Positions 27,489 to 37,114 are shown, counted from the stretch's first letter. The stretch is 64,000 nucleotides of DNA from Prolixibacter denitrificans (GCF_003014495.1 NZ_PYGC01000002.1:124001-188000), one strand, 5' to 3'. Notes: a model not told the origin generated them from the sequence alone. Numbers and translations: made by a program.

Positions 27489-27869
27489 ATGCGACTGCGC
27501 GATTTTACGAAATACTACTCTCCGTCCTCCTTTCGGGAAAAGCTAAAAATGTATGGAGGAAAAGCGGGCGTGAAAGTGGTCTATCCGGCTTTGCTGCTGT
27601 ATTACATGCTGAATGATCCGGAAGTTGCCTTCAAGAATAAGCTCTACCTTGCTGGCGCTTTGGGCTATTTTATTTTCCCCGCTGATGCCATTCCGGATTT
27701 TGCTCCGTTGATTGGCTTTACCGACGACATAAGCGTCCTTTTTCTGGCCCTATCGTTGCTAAAAGAGAACATCAAAGACAAACACAGGGAGTTGGCACGC
27801 GAAAAGTTAAAGGAATGGTTTAAAAATTATTCAGAAAAAGAGTTGAAAGCAATTGAAACCAGCTTCTAA
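27489..27869 (+). CDS. YkvA family (DUF1232) membrane protein
   Basis: The 126-residue protein has the DUF1232 core: VKVVYPALLLYYMLND followed by LAGALGYFIFPADAIPDFAPLIGFTDD (about 52-85), in which the PxDxIPD and FxDD residues are the family signature. One or two hydrophobic hairpins suggest membrane association. The C-terminal helix is highly charged. The biochemical role of the family is unknown. It is 40 bases from dusB and could be read from the same promoter. Confidence 0.9.
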   Translation: MRLRDFTKYYSPSSFREKLKMYGGKAGVKVVYPALLLYYMLNDPEVAFKNKLYLAGALGYFIFPADAIPDFAPLIGFTDDISVLFLALSLLKENIKDKHRELAREKLKEWFKNYSEKELKAIETSF

Positions 27870-27975
27870 AATCCATTAATTTAAATATCATAAAATTTTT
27901 ATTACTAGACATTTAAATAAAACCATCTCTATTAATAGACTAAATCTAGTCCTCTCAACCTAATTGAAAATAATA

Positions 27976-28887
27976 TTATTTAAATATTTGGTCTTTTGTT
28001 TGACGAAACCCTCTGATTTTGATAGGTTCTTCATCGTTTAGCTCAACAATTGCGTAATTGTTATTTTCCGGTCCGTTACCGTCCACTACCGCTTTCAGGG
28101 TATAGTAAAAAATGCCGTTGATTTGAGAGAAACTTCCAGCATGATAATGTCCCTGGAAAACCGCTCTCACCTTTCCCGAATCTTCTAAAATCTGTCGCAC
28201 CTCGGCAGCATTTACCGGGCAATGTCTATCATCCGGAACCTTCGCCGAATCGAGCTGGTGGTGAATAAAAACGATAACCGGCTTACCGGTTAAAGCCAGA
28301 TCGGTTTTTAACCACTCCAGTTGCTGGTGTGGAACAAAAGCTTTTGTCCAATCAAAATCTCCGCGGTCGTAATCCGAACCATCCGGTGAGTAGTTCGCGT
28401 CCAGCACAACGAAATGATAACCGTGATCGGAAAACGAGTAGTAATTCAGCGAATCGTACTGTCCATGATTGGTGATATGGTCGAGAAACTGGATTTTGGA
28501 AAGACTGTCCATGTCATGGTTTCCGAGCACGTGAAAAACCGGTCCGTCGAAATCCTGCAACTCCGACTCAATGGCTGCCAGATAAGAAAGCGTTTCACTT
28601 TCATCAGGCGGATCGCCCTGGTCCTTTAGGTCGCCAATCTCAATCAGAAAATCCACTTTCTCCCTGTTCATCACCTCAACACATTCCCGCACCTTCTGCA
28701 GCGACTGGCGATAATAGCGGTTGCTTTCCAGGTTGGGCTCGCGATTGGCATAATGAATATCGGTCAAAATCCCAATGCGAAGTTTCCTTCTCCTCCTTCT
28801 TCCAAAGGCAAAAGAAGGAAATGAAATTCCGGCCAGGACTGATAAGGTGGTTGCCATAAAACGTCGGCGATTAATGGTACGATTCAT
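27976..28887 (-). CDS. Metallophosphoesterase with twin-arginine-type signal
   Basis: The 303-residue protein starts with NRRRFMATTLSVLAG, a twin-arginine-type export signal (residues 6-20), so it is likely exported folded. The calcineurin-like phosphoesterase motifs are complete: D and H in GILTDIHY (38-45), GDLKD near 82, GNHD near 122, VFIHHQ near 206 and GHYHAG near 247. These residues bind two metal ions and hydrolyse phosphomono- or diesters, with the substrate unknown. The context is a cluster of unrelated single genes. The 106 bases between it and the DUF1232 gene are extremely A+T-rich with no further feature. Confidence 0.92.
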   Translation of the reverse strand: MNRTINRRRFMATTLSVLAGISFPSFAFGRRRRRKLRIGILTDIHYANREPNLESNRYYRQSLQKVRECVEVMNREKVDFLIEIGDLKDQGDPPDESETLSYLAAIESELQDFDGPVFHVLGNHDMDSLSKIQFLDHITNHGQYDSLNYYSFSDHGYHFVVLDANYSPDGSDYDRGDFDWTKAFVPHQQLEWLKTDLALTGKPVIVFIHHQLDSAKVPDDRHCPVNAAEVRQILEDSGKVRAVFQGHYHAGSFSQINGIFYYTLKAVVDGNGPENNNYAIVELNDEEPIKIRGFRQTKDQIFK

Positions 28888-28940
28888 CTGAATAAACTCT
28901 ATGATAACGTTCTAAAATTACAAAACCCCTGAATTAATCT

Positions 28941-28948
28941 TAATTTTG
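28941..28948 (+). promoter_or_regulatory. -7 element for the TauE/SafE gene
   Basis: An exact TAATTTTG lies 21 bases upstream of the ATG at 28970. No clear -33 TTG is at the right distance. Confidence 0.4.
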
Positions 28949-28969
28949 AGCTGAATTTAAATCCCTTTT

Positions 28970-29728
28970 ATGCTCAGCTTGCTCGATTCCTTTCATCTAA
29001 CTCCGGTTCATTGGATTTTAATTGCCCTTAGCGGAATGCTGATTGGCATGTCGAAAACGGGCGTTCCCGGAGTTTCCATGGTGGTCGTCCCAGTTCTCGC
29101 TTCCATCTTCGGAGGAAAACAATCAACCGGAGTGTTGCTACCTATTCTCATTATGGCCGATGTATTTGCCGTAAGTTATTACCATCGACATGCTAACTGG
29201 AAACACTTGCTACGGGCTTTGCCCTGGGCGTTAGCGGGCGTGCTAATTGCATTGTGGGTTGGTGAGAAAGTGAATGACCTACAGTTCAAGCGACTAATTG
29301 CGATTACCATTTTTGTTTCGGTAGGAATTATGCTCTGGCGCGACCGGGTGGCGAAAAAAGAGTCTGTTCCCGATTCTCCCTGGTTTGCAGCTTTGATGGG
29401 ATTGGCCGGAGGTTTTGCCACCATGATTGGCAACGTGGCCGGCCCCATATTTGCCGTTTACCTGTTGGCTTTGCACCTTCCGAAGAAAGTATTTATCGGT
29501 ACCACGGCCTGGTTCTTTTTCATTGTCAACCTGTCGAAGTTCCCACTGCATGTTTTTGTTTGGAAAACAATTCATTGGTCAACCCTTCTGGTCGATATTC
29601 TTATTCTTCCGGCCATAGCAGCCGGCGCCTTCCTTGGGATTACAGTTGTGAAAAAAATACCGGAATCGACCTTTCGATGGTTCGTTATCATCATCACGAT
29701 AGCTTCCGCATTATTAATTTTCATATAA
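28970..29728 (+). CDS. TauE/SafE family anion permease
   Basis: The 252-residue protein consists of seven or eight hydrophobic segments. It has the TauE/SafE repeat signature in each half: LIGMSKTGVPGVSMVVVPVLA (about 24-44) and GLAGGFATMIGNVAGPIFAVYLLAL (about 143-167). Members export sulfite or sulfonates or other organic anions through the inner membrane. No sulfur metabolism genes are nearby, so the substrate is unknown. It is divergent from the phosphoesterase gene and separated from the next gene by 145 A+T-rich bases without recognisable features. Confidence 0.9.
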   Translation: MLSLLDSFHLTPVHWILIALSGMLIGMSKTGVPGVSMVVVPVLASIFGGKQSTGVLLPILIMADVFAVSYYHRHANWKHLLRALPWALAGVLIALWVGEKVNDLQFKRLIAITIFVSVGIMLWRDRVAKKESVPDSPWFAALMGLAGGFATMIGNVAGPIFAVYLLALHLPKKVFIGTTAWFFFIVNLSKFPLHVFVWKTIHWSTLLVDILILPAIAAGAFLGITVVKKIPESTFRWFVIIITIASALLIFI

Positions 29729-29873
29729 CACTAATCATCAATACTCTAATTAAATACAACTAAAGTATTCAATAAATCAATTACTTCGAAAAGATTTCTT
29801 GAAAAAGAATCGGATTTCGTTACTTGTATTAAAATTTTAAATATAATGAATTAATTATCTATTAAATAACATA

Positions 29874-30683
29874 TTAACTATTTAAATCTTCATCCAAAAT
29901 CAGAGTTCTTTTGTGGAAGAAAGAGAGGAAAAAACGAAATACAATCTTCCAACTGGTCAGCCAGGCAATTCTCGCATCGTTTTTCTGATTTTTTAGAATT
30001 TCCCCGGCAAGAAAAGGAGCCACTGTTTCTGCCCGATCAGCCAGAATGTTGAATATACGGATGCTTTGTTGATGGGCTTCCGGATTCTTTTTTACTGAAT
30101 CGAGCAGCAAATCTGTGACCACCATTCCGGGACTCAATGTCCCAATCAAAACACGCTCCCCTTCCATTTCCTTAGCAAAACTGCGCGTAAAATACCGAAG
30201 AGCCCGTTTGGTCGTTCCGTACAATGTCATCCCGGGCATCATCCTTCCGCCGCTGCCGAAACCTTCCATATTGTATATCGCTCCGTGCCCTTGTTGTTTC
30301 ATGTGCAAATAAGCGACGCGGGTTCCGTTCATCACACCCATCAGGTTGGTTTGAATCACACCGTTGATTTCTTCCGGATGAATATGATGAAACAACTCAT
30401 CCGACTGCCCCACTCCGGCATTGTTGATCCAGATATCAATCGGCTTCCAAAGCGAGGCCTTTAGCCAAAGCTGATCGAGACTACGGGGCACTGCAACATC
30501 AACTACAAAACCGGCCACTTTTTCGGAACCAAATTCCTGTTGCAGTCGGCGGGCAACGGTATTCACCGATTCCCGATGCCTTCCGGAAACGGAGACAAAG
30601 TGTCCCATGGAAAGAAAAGCCCGGGCCATTCCCAACCCGATTCCGCGGGTGGAGCCGGTAATGACAATATGTTTGGGATTCAT
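29874..30683 (-). CDS. Short-chain dehydrogenase/reductase
   Basis: The 269-residue protein has the classical SDR pattern: the nucleotide-binding TGSTRGIGLGMA (10-21), INNAGVG near 87 and the catalytic YxxxK as YGTTK near 157. A Ser upstream is likely present in NMEGFGSGG. The arginine residues after the glycine motif (SGRHRE near 34-39) suggest NADPH preference, which is inference. The hydrophobic, basic C-terminus (about 235-260, WLTSWKIVFRFFLSFFHKR) resembles membrane-attached SDRs. The substrate is unknown. It is a single-gene unit. Confidence 0.92.
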   Translation of the reverse strand: MNPKHIVITGSTRGIGLGMARAFLSMGHFVSVSGRHRESVNTVARRLQQEFGSEKVAGFVVDVAVPRSLDQLWLKASLWKPIDIWINNAGVGQSDELFHHIHPEEINGVIQTNLMGVMNGTRVAYLHMKQQGHGAIYNMEGFGSGGRMMPGMTLYGTTKRALRYFTRSFAKEMEGERVLIGTLSPGMVVTDLLLDSVKKNPEAHQQSIRIFNILADRAETVAPFLAGEILKNQKNDARIAWLTSWKIVFRFFLSFFHKRTLILDEDLNS

Positions 30684-30719
30684 GGTAATGAATTCTTGAT
30701 AAACAAAATGTAAAGAAAC

Positions 30720-30750
30720 AAAAAAGGCCGGCTTCTTCAGAAACCGGCCT
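30720..30750 (-). terminator. Terminator of the GIN-domain gene
   Basis: A perfect 7-bp GC-rich stem (30725-30731 with 30744-30750) is followed on the minus strand by a run of T residues. It lies 20 bases after the stop codon at 30770. Confidence 0.85.
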
Positions 30751-30769
30751 CCAATAGCTTTACACTTTC

Positions 30770-31501
30770 TTATCTCTTGTTTACATCACCACCGCTGGAA
30801 CTGTGGGTGTTGATGGATGTAGGTGTTCCTTTGTAATAAATATCAGCGCCGCTGCTCGCGTGTGCTTCAAAATTTCCGTTTACAGTCAGACGGATATCAG
30901 AACCACTGGAAGCTTCTGCGGTGCAATCCTCAGCAGCCAGGTCATAGGCGTTAATGTCGGAACCGCTGGAAGAATCGGCATGGAAATTCTTTGCCTTCCC
31001 ACGCAACGTTAAATCACTGCCGCTACTGGTTCCTCCCGAAAGTTGATCAGCATATACCTCCATCTTCACATCCGAACCACTGGAAACGCCAATCTCCAGC
31101 GAACTAACCGTCAAGCCGGTTTGGGTCCTAACATCGGAACCGGCAGAAGCTTTCAGCTCCTTCAGGTCTTTCACGGTTACATGAACTTTCATGGCCTTTG
31201 CATTCCGGATGGATTTATCGACATATAACTTCAACCGGTTACCATCGACTTTGGTTATGATGATATCCTGCAAATTTTCATCAGCCTCAACGACAACAGA
31301 TTCATTATCTCCCTGTGAGATATACAAATCGAGACCGCTGCTAACGGAAATTTCATCGAATCCGGTCAGGTGACGATCGACTTTCACGACATTTCCATTT
31401 CCCTTCACTCCCCCGAAGTTCCACCAGGATTGGGCAGAAAGTGAAAGCGAAATGAACATCAGTGAAAGCGTAAAAACGGAAAAGAGAACTTTGTTTTTCA
31501 T
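30770..31501 (-). CDS. Secreted GIN-domain (DUF2807) protein with SSGSD repeats
   Basis: The 243-residue protein has a signal peptide (1-23, LSAQ) followed by a head GIN / DUF2807 auto-transporter-like adhesin domain. Residues from about 115 to the end contain at least six imperfect repeats about 20 residues apart, each with a core of Ser-Ser-Gly-(Ser/Ala/Gly)-Asp (SSGSD, SSGAD, SSGGD). They are expected to stack as the rungs of a right-handed beta-helix. Such proteins are exported to the periplasm or surface, and their ligand is unknown. It is a single-gene unit with its own terminator. Confidence 0.88.
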   Translation of the reverse strand: MKNKVLFSVFTLSLMFISLSLSAQSWWNFGGVKGNGNVVKVDRHLTGFDEISVSSGLDLYISQGDNESVVVEADENLQDIIITKVDGNRLKLYVDKSIRNAKAMKVHVTVKDLKELKASAGSDVRTQTGLTVSSLEIGVSSGSDVKMEVYADQLSGGTSSGSDLTLRGKAKNFHADSSSGSDINAYDLAAEDCTAEASSGSDIRLTVNGNFEAHASSGADIYYKGTPTSINTHSSSGGDVNKR

Positions 31502-31564
31502 GCTTTATAAGATTTGGTATGGTTTATTCTTGAACAAAAAAATATTCATATTAAAAAGACGACT

Positions 31565-32356
31565 TCATTTAGCGAAGGTTGCATCCAATGTTCCGGCAGA
31601 GCTTTTTACTAAATCTTTTCTCGTGACATACAGGACGACCAGCATCATGATTGACAAATAGAGTATGAAAAACCAAAATGGCTTCATGCTGCCGGTAAAC
31701 TCAGGCAAAAACATCAGGTAATTGAAAGCGAGGTTCGCGCTGATATGTGCCAGTATAGATGTCAGTACGCTTCTTGTGTAATAATAAATCCATCCGATAA
31801 AAAGGGAACCCAAAACAACCCACAACAAGAAAACCAGGAAGTTCATCTGCAAAGGGACTCCGGTTCCAATCAGATATGCTGGGAAATGCCAAAAACCCCA
31901 TATGAACCCAAGTATTATTGCTGACGAGAATAAACTGAGTCGCTTCAACAACCGTGGTAGTAAGAATCCCCTCCAGCCATATTCTTCTCCCAACGCAATT
32001 AATATGATGACAACCACTTGGGGCATCAGCTGAGAAGTTCTCAAACTAAACTTTGAAAGTTCGAAATTCAAAGAGGTAAGCACAGCCAATGAAGCAACAA
32101 TAGGAATTCCAAGCAGGGAAACGAGAAGCCATTTGAACTTCGTTTTCCGAATCGTTTGTTTAACAAACAATTCATCAACTCCTTTCTTCCCTTTATTGAT
32201 GGCAGTAAAAACAAGAGCAAGAACGGAAGGAGTGAAAACAGATAATATGGATAAATTGGAATTGTCAGTTTTGTATGCGACAAAACAAATTAACGAACTC
32301 AGGATTATCGCCGATACGGAGAACACAATAATCTCTTGTTTTTCCTGTCTACTCAT
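31565..32356 (-). CDS. CPBP family intramembrane metalloprotease (second copy)
   Basis: The 263-residue integral membrane protein has about seven hydrophobic segments. Its CPBP motifs are GEEYGWRGFLLPRLL (EExxxR) and FIWGFWHFPAYLIG, with a possible third motif in ILAHISANLAFN. The paired Glu, Arg and His residues needed for activity are present. It resembles the CAAX-protease self-immunity type with EEYGWRG and is not a close copy of the protein at 25290-26255. The substrate is unknown and it stands alone. Confidence 0.9.
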   Translation of the reverse strand: MSRQEKQEIIVFSVSAIILSSLICFVAYKTDNSNLSILSVFTPSVLALVFTAINKGKKGVDELFVKQTIRKTKFKWLLVSLLGIPIVASLAVLTSLNFELSKFSLRTSQLMPQVVVIILIALGEEYGWRGFLLPRLLKRLSLFSSAIILGFIWGFWHFPAYLIGTGVPLQMNFLVFLLWVVLGSLFIGWIYYYTRSVLTSILAHISANLAFNYLMFLPEFTGSMKPFWFFILYLSIMMLVVLYVTRKDLVKSSAGTLDATFAK

Positions 32357-32751
32357 GCTTCAATTGATTCTGAAGATGCAAAATCACCTGCTGTTTTCAT
32401 GGATTAGGTTGTCAACAACTTCCTTACGATTTGATTTACCTATCACATTATTGTGATATGACGCTTAAACCTCTATCTTGGTTACACGGCAAGTAAATTT
32501 AAATCGGTAGCTCCATGTTGAGCAACAACCGATATTCAGGACAAATTGTCATAAAACGGGGCATTTTGTCCGCGCTCAATCCTGGGGCGGTAATTATTTG
32601 ATTTACTGTGTTTTATTACAATGAAAAGTTTTAATAGCCAACTTTCCACCGTTCATTGGTTCTCAAAGGAGATTGATTGGTTCAGCTTTTGATCGATGAA
32701 TAACCGGAAAGACTATTTCTGCCAACAACGCTTACATAGGAAGAATACATT
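32357..32751. other. 395-base intergenic region with small inverted repeats
   Basis: No gene is visible. The region contains a short hairpin, TATCAC/GTGATA (32443-32460). It also has an inverted repeat in which GGACAAA at 32539-32545 pairs with TTTGTCC at 32565-32571, with an inner GACAA/TTGTC palindrome at 32540-32550. These could be protein-binding sites for the TPR gene downstream, but nothing proves this. A near-consensus -7 sequence (TATTTCTG, one mismatch) occurs at 32714-32721. Confidence 0.35.
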
Positions 32752-34983
32752 ATGAATGATCAGGAGATAACGCAAAAGTTCAACGAGATTTGTCAATTAC
32801 TGGCTTCGCGGAAGCTGAAACCCGCATTCGATCTGCTGGAACAGCTGATTACTGAAACTGGCTCCGGCGATTTCCGCGATGAATACCACGATCTCGAGCA
32901 GACCTACAAATACATGTTGCAGTACACGGTCGAAGGGATTAACGACCCCGAAAGACAGAAGGTGTACCGCCATTTGCTGGTCTCGACTTTCGAGTTGGCA
33001 GACAAGGTGACCGAAAACCTGAAAATGCGTTTCTCCAACTTGTTTCCTTACCAGAAGAAAAGAGGCTTTGCGGGACTATACGTCGAAAATCTTTCGGAAA
33101 CACTTCAGGAAATTGAGGAGTTTCACGTGCACAACGAGTTGCAGTCGTTGATTGATGAATCGATTTCGGCCCAGCCGGGAAAAGAAGAGGCAGCCCGCGC
33201 TCACCTGGAAAAGCTGAATTACGTTTTCTACCATCTCTGGTTCCGCGATTTGCTGAATGACGATGAAATGAGCTTTGCCCGTAGCTTCCTTTCCGGCGAA
33301 AGCATTCCGGTTCACGAAAAGGCATTGTTGGTTACGGCACTTACTTTCAGTCTGGCCCGTTATTTCGACGAACATAAATTCAATCTGCTCTTTGAAGCTT
33401 ACGATACCACCGATGAGTTGGTGCGTCAGCGAGCGTTGGTTGGCCTGATGCTTACCTTGTACCAGTATGATTTGCGTCTTCCCTTCTTTACGCAGATTAC
33501 AGGCCGGCTGGCTATTCTGAACGAAGATCCGGAGTTCAAGCGTTTGTTCGAGAAAGTGATTCTTCAATTCATTCGAAGCAAGGAAACTGAAGAATTGCAG
33601 CGTCGCCTGCAGGACGAAATCCTCCCCGAAATGATGCGGTTGAGTCCGAACCTCCGGAACAAACTGAACATGGACAACCTGATGGGCGAAGGCATGGTGG
33701 ACGACAAAAACCCCGACTGGCAGGACATTTTCAGCGATTCGCCCGGCTTGATGGATAAACTGGAAGAGCTGTCGGAGTTGCAGATGGAAGGCGCCGATGT
33801 GTTTATGAGTTCCTTTTCAATGCTGAAGAATTTCCCGTTTTTCAGTGAGTTTGTGAACTGGTTCATGCCGTTTTTCCCGCAACATCCCGAAATCAGCAGC
33901 GTGACCGGAGACAAAAGCGATGAAGCGACCAACACCTTCATGGAAGCCATCGTGAAATCGCCGATGCTTTGTAACTCCGATAAATACTCGTTCTGCCTGA
34001 GTTTGCAGAATATTCCGAATGAATACAAGGAGATGATGTCCGGTTCGCTCAAGGCGGAAATGGACCAGATGGAGGAATTGCAACAGGATGAGTTGGCCAT
34101 TTCGCCCAACAAAGCTGCCGAAGTAGCTTCCAATCAATACATCCAGGATTTGTACCGTTTCTTTAAGTTACACCCCAACCACACCGATTTTGAAGATGTA
34201 TTCGCCTGGCGGTTAGATTTTCATAATAAAAACACGTTCCGTCCTCTTTTACAGGAAGATTTGGGCATCCTCCGGAACATGGCCGAATTCTACTTTGCCA
34301 AGAACTACTTTGAAGAAGCGTCGGAAATTTACCTCATGCTTTTGCAGGAAAACGAAGATGGCGAACTTCTCCAAAAAGTGGCTTTTTGTTATCAGAAAAC
34401 CGGCAATTACGAGGAAGCGCTTAAGTATTATCTGAAAGCGGATTTGTTCGACGTCAATAAAATCTGGAACCACAAGAAAATAGCACTCTGTTACCGCAAC
34501 CTGAAAGAACCGGAGAAGGCGTTGGATTATTACAAACAGGCCGAAATTTTGGAACCCGATAACCTGAGTACACACATCTCGGTCGGGCATTGTTACATGG
34601 AGCTGAAAAAGTACGAGGATGCATTAAAGTATTATTTTAAGGTAGAGTACTTATCGCCCGGAAACAAAAACGTTTGGCGCCCGATTGCCTGGTCATCGTT
34701 GCTGGTTGGAAAACTGGAACAATCAGAGAATTACTACCGGAAGTTAACGGAAGGATCGCCCAACAAATACGATCTGATGAACATGGGACACGTGCAATGG
34801 TGCCTCGGGAATCGCAAAGAAGCGTTGGAATGGTACCGAAAAAGCATTCGGGACAGAGAAAACTCGGAAGCGGAATTTATGGATGCCTTCGGGGAAGATT
34901 TGGAACATCTGCTTCGGCAGGGAGTCGATCAAGAAGACGTTCCGATTATGCTCGACCAATTGCGCTATTCACTTGAATCGTAA
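32752..34983 (+). CDS. Large tetratricopeptide-repeat protein
   Basis: The 743-residue cytoplasmic protein has no signal peptide. The C-terminal third (about 500-710) holds five or six consecutive TPR units with the usual W/Y-A/G-Y pattern, for example GNYEEALKYYLKA, PEKALDYYKQAEILEPD and KYEDALKYYFKVEYLSP. The N-terminal 500 residues are acidic and helical and match no domain I know. TPR arrays scaffold protein complexes, and the partner is unknown here. It is followed by a strong terminator and has its own intergenic region upstream. Confidence 0.88.
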   Translation: MNDQEITQKFNEICQLLASRKLKPAFDLLEQLITETGSGDFRDEYHDLEQTYKYMLQYTVEGINDPERQKVYRHLLVSTFELADKVTENLKMRFSNLFPYQKKRGFAGLYVENLSETLQEIEEFHVHNELQSLIDESISAQPGKEEAARAHLEKLNYVFYHLWFRDLLNDDEMSFARSFLSGESIPVHEKALLVTALTFSLARYFDEHKFNLLFEAYDTTDELVRQRALVGLMLTLYQYDLRLPFFTQITGRLAILNEDPEFKRLFEKVILQFIRSKETEELQRRLQDEILPEMMRLSPNLRNKLNMDNLMGEGMVDDKNPDWQDIFSDSPGLMDKLEELSELQMEGADVFMSSFSMLKNFPFFSEFVNWFMPFFPQHPEISSVTGDKSDEATNTFMEAIVKSPMLCNSDKYSFCLSLQNIPNEYKEMMSGSLKAEMDQMEELQQDELAISPNKAAEVASNQYIQDLYRFFKLHPNHTDFEDVFAWRLDFHNKNTFRPLLQEDLGILRNMAEFYFAKNYFEEASEIYLMLLQENEDGELLQKVAFCYQKTGNYEEALKYYLKADLFDVNKIWNHKKIALCYRNLKEPEKALDYYKQAEILEPDNLSTHISVGHCYMELKKYEDALKYYFKVEYLSPGNKNVWRPIAWSSLLVGKLEQSENYYRKLTEGSPNKYDLMNMGHVQWCLGNRKEALEWYRKSIRDRENSEAEFMDAFGEDLEHLLRQGVDQEDVPIMLDQLRYSLES

Positions 34984-34990
34984 AATACGT

Positions 34991-35017
34991 TGCCGGCCGT
35001 TAAAGCCGGCTTTTTTT
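34991..35017 (+). terminator. Terminator of the TPR gene
   Basis: A 6-bp all-GC stem (34992-34997 with 35005-35010) is followed directly by seven T residues. The T run overlaps the last codon of the convergent coaX gene. Confidence 0.88.
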
Positions 35018-35783
35018 ATACTGCTACACAATCGCTAATCAGGCGCAAACCTTCGAGTGTCAGTTGCTGGTCTACAACACGAATGTATCTCGAAATGGGT
35101 GACAGCACGTTGGCCAAACCGCCTGTGGCAATTACTTCCGGAGAATTTCCCAACTCGTTCCGGAGTAGATCAATCAGGTGATCCACTAATCCCGAATAGC
35201 CCAGCACAACACCCGATTGTAAAGCGTGAACCGTATTTTCGCCCAACACCGAAGGCGGCGGAGTTAAATGCACGGAAGGCAATTGGGCCGTATTTCCGGT
35301 CAACGATTTGATTGCTGTTTTCAATCCCGGTGCAATGGAAACCCCCAGGATTTCTCCATCATCCGAAATCGTCGTCAACGTCAAAGCAGTTCCAAAATCG
35401 ACCACAGTACACAGCGAACCAAACCGCTTGTATGCAGCCATCGAATTGGCAATCAAATCTGTTCCGATTTCGTAGGGATTGAGCACCTTCAGCGGAAGCA
35501 TCGGATAGATTTCCGGTCCGACAATCAAAGGCTTGACTGTGAACAACGAATCCAACATTTCGGTAAAGGCACGCAAAAGCTGAGGAACTACACTACTCAC
35601 CACAATCCGGTCGACCTTCTCCACGTAATCAACCGAGTTGGTCAGCAACGACCGGAAAATGACTTCATATTCGTCGGCAGTTTTATCGGGCACCGTCAGG
35701 ATACGCCATTCATTCACCCATTTCTCACTATCGTGAATACCGAAAACGATGTTCGAGTTACCAATATCGATTGCCAGCAGCAT
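35016..35783 (-). CDS. coaX: Type III pantothenate kinase
   Basis: The 255-residue enzyme has the ASKHA phosphate-binding DIGNSNIVFGI (6-16), the GTDLIANSMAAYKRFG segment near 107-122, VVDFGTALTLTTI near 127-139, and VIATGGLA near the C-terminus. These are the pattern of the CoaX family, which phosphorylates pantothenate in the first step of coenzyme A synthesis. It needs no recognition of acetyl-CoA feedback, unlike type I kinases. It is a single gene convergent with the TPR gene. Confidence 0.96.
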   Translation of the reverse strand: MLLAIDIGNSNIVFGIHDSEKWVNEWRILTVPDKTADEYEVIFRSLLTNSVDYVEKVDRIVVSSVVPQLLRAFTEMLDSLFTVKPLIVGPEIYPMLPLKVLNPYEIGTDLIANSMAAYKRFGSLCTVVDFGTALTLTTISDDGEILGVSIAPGLKTAIKSLTGNTAQLPSVHLTPPPSVLGENTVHALQSGVVLGYSGLVDHLIDLLRNELGNSPEVIATGGLANVLSPISRYIRVVDQQLTLEGLRLISDCVAV

Positions 35784-35938
35784 TTCTTCATTTTTTAAAT
35801 GTTCATGACGAAACTACACCATCTCACCGTCTTTTGAAACTTTTCGTACCAGATAATACCCGATTATACAGGAAATAACGCTGGCTTCATCTTCCGGTCA
35901 ACCGAATACACTTTCTTTGCAAAAAGAATAGAAAAGCT

Positions 35939-36136
35939 ATGGATGGTAAAAAACGTTCGAATATAAAGCCCGGATTGCATGTATCCATCGTACTGAAAAA
36001 AGATCAGCGGACCGGCAAACGTACCGAAGGAGTTGTGAAAGATATTCTGACCAATTCGCCTACACATCCGCATGGCATTAAGGTGCGGTTAACTTCGGGT
36101 GATGTGGGTCGTGTGCAGGAGATTTTACCGGATTAA
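35939..36136 (+). CDS. YwbE family protein (DUF2196)
   Basis: This 65-residue basic protein matches the YwbE family along its whole length: RSNIKPGLHVSIVLKKDQRTGKRTEG..., with TNSPTHPHGIKVRL and the C-terminal VGRVQEIL. The fold is probably a small beta-barrel, and the function is unknown. It is 10 bases upstream of the HAD phosphatase gene and likely co-transcribed with it. Confidence 0.92.
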   Translation: MDGKKRSNIKPGLHVSIVLKKDQRTGKRTEGVVKDILTNSPTHPHGIKVRLTSGDVGRVQEILPD

Positions 36137-36146
36137 ATGAGATAAG

Positions 36147-36887
36147 ATGTTTAACGACGCGATAGAAAGATATCTTCAACAGGAACAACTGAATCGTTTT
36201 GATTTAAAGGCCGTTTTCTTCGACATGGACGGCGTGTTGTATGATTCGATGGGACATCATGCCGCCTCGTGGACCAAAGCTTTCACCGAAGCCGGAATTC
36301 ATTTTCATGAAGAGCTGGCCTATCTGAACGAGGGAAGAACCGGTGCTTCAACAGTTTTAACTGCAGTAAAAGAAGCGCAAAACCGAACGGCAACCGATGA
36401 TGAGATTCAAAAGATTTACCGGCGTAAGACTGAGATACTGCACACCATGTCGCGTGCTCTTCCCGTGGAGGGAATGAAAAATATGCTGGAACAAGTGAAA
36501 AATGCCGGCCTCGAAATCTGGATTGTTACCGGCTCGTCGCATATGCGTTTCATCGACAACCTAAAGGTCGATTTCCCTGGTTTGATTGATCCGACGCATG
36601 TCGTAACCGGAAAAGACGTGAAACATGGTAAACCGCACCCCGAACCTTACCTAATGGCTCTGGAAAAGTCTCATTTGGAAAGGCAGCAGGCGATGGTTAT
36701 CGAAAATGCGCCGCTGGGAATTCAGTCAGCGAAAGCTGCAGGATTGTTCACAGTGGCTATTAATACAGGCATTCTGGATGACGATATTTTGACAGATAAC
36801 GGTTGTGACCTGCTTTTTGATGACGGAATAGAATTGGCAAAAAACTGGAAAAAGTTACTTCATGGCCTTCAAATATTTAGCCAGTAA
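36147..36887 (+). CDS. HAD superfamily phosphatase, beta-phosphoglucomutase-like
   Basis: The 246-residue enzyme has HAD motif I FFDMDGVLYDS (24-34, nucleophile and acid Asp) and a helical cap with GRTGASTVL near 62. Motif II is IVTGSS near 129, motif III HGKPHPEPYLMA near 158, and motif IV the ENAPLGIQSAKAAG segment near 180-193, where the usual Asp is replaced by Asn-Ala. The cap position and the GKPxPxPY motif place it with subfamily I phosphatases and phosphoglucomutases. The substrate is unknown. The 227 bases following it are A+T-rich and hold no feature apart from the start region of the next gene. Confidence 0.9.
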   Translation: MFNDAIERYLQQEQLNRFDLKAVFFDMDGVLYDSMGHHAASWTKAFTEAGIHFHEELAYLNEGRTGASTVLTAVKEAQNRTATDDEIQKIYRRKTEILHTMSRALPVEGMKNMLEQVKNAGLEIWIVTGSSHMRFIDNLKVDFPGLIDPTHVVTGKDVKHGKPHPEPYLMALEKSHLERQQAMVIENAPLGIQSAKAAGLFTVAINTGILDDDILTDNGCDLLFDDGIELAKNWKKLLHGLQIFSQ

Positions 36888-37114
36888 TCTGATTATTTGG
36901 GGGATGTTTTGGTCAGAGGGAATTTAAAATTTGAAATATTTTAACTTTCTTGGTAATAAATAATCTTAAAACCACGTTGTAGTAGAGAATTAGATATTCA
37001 AGATGGTAATCATAAAAAATTATTATCTTCACTCTATTTCTGAAAACAACAATTTGATAATTATTACACAGCGTTTCATCATCGCAATTGCGACTAAATC
37101 AAAATCAGGCAGAC

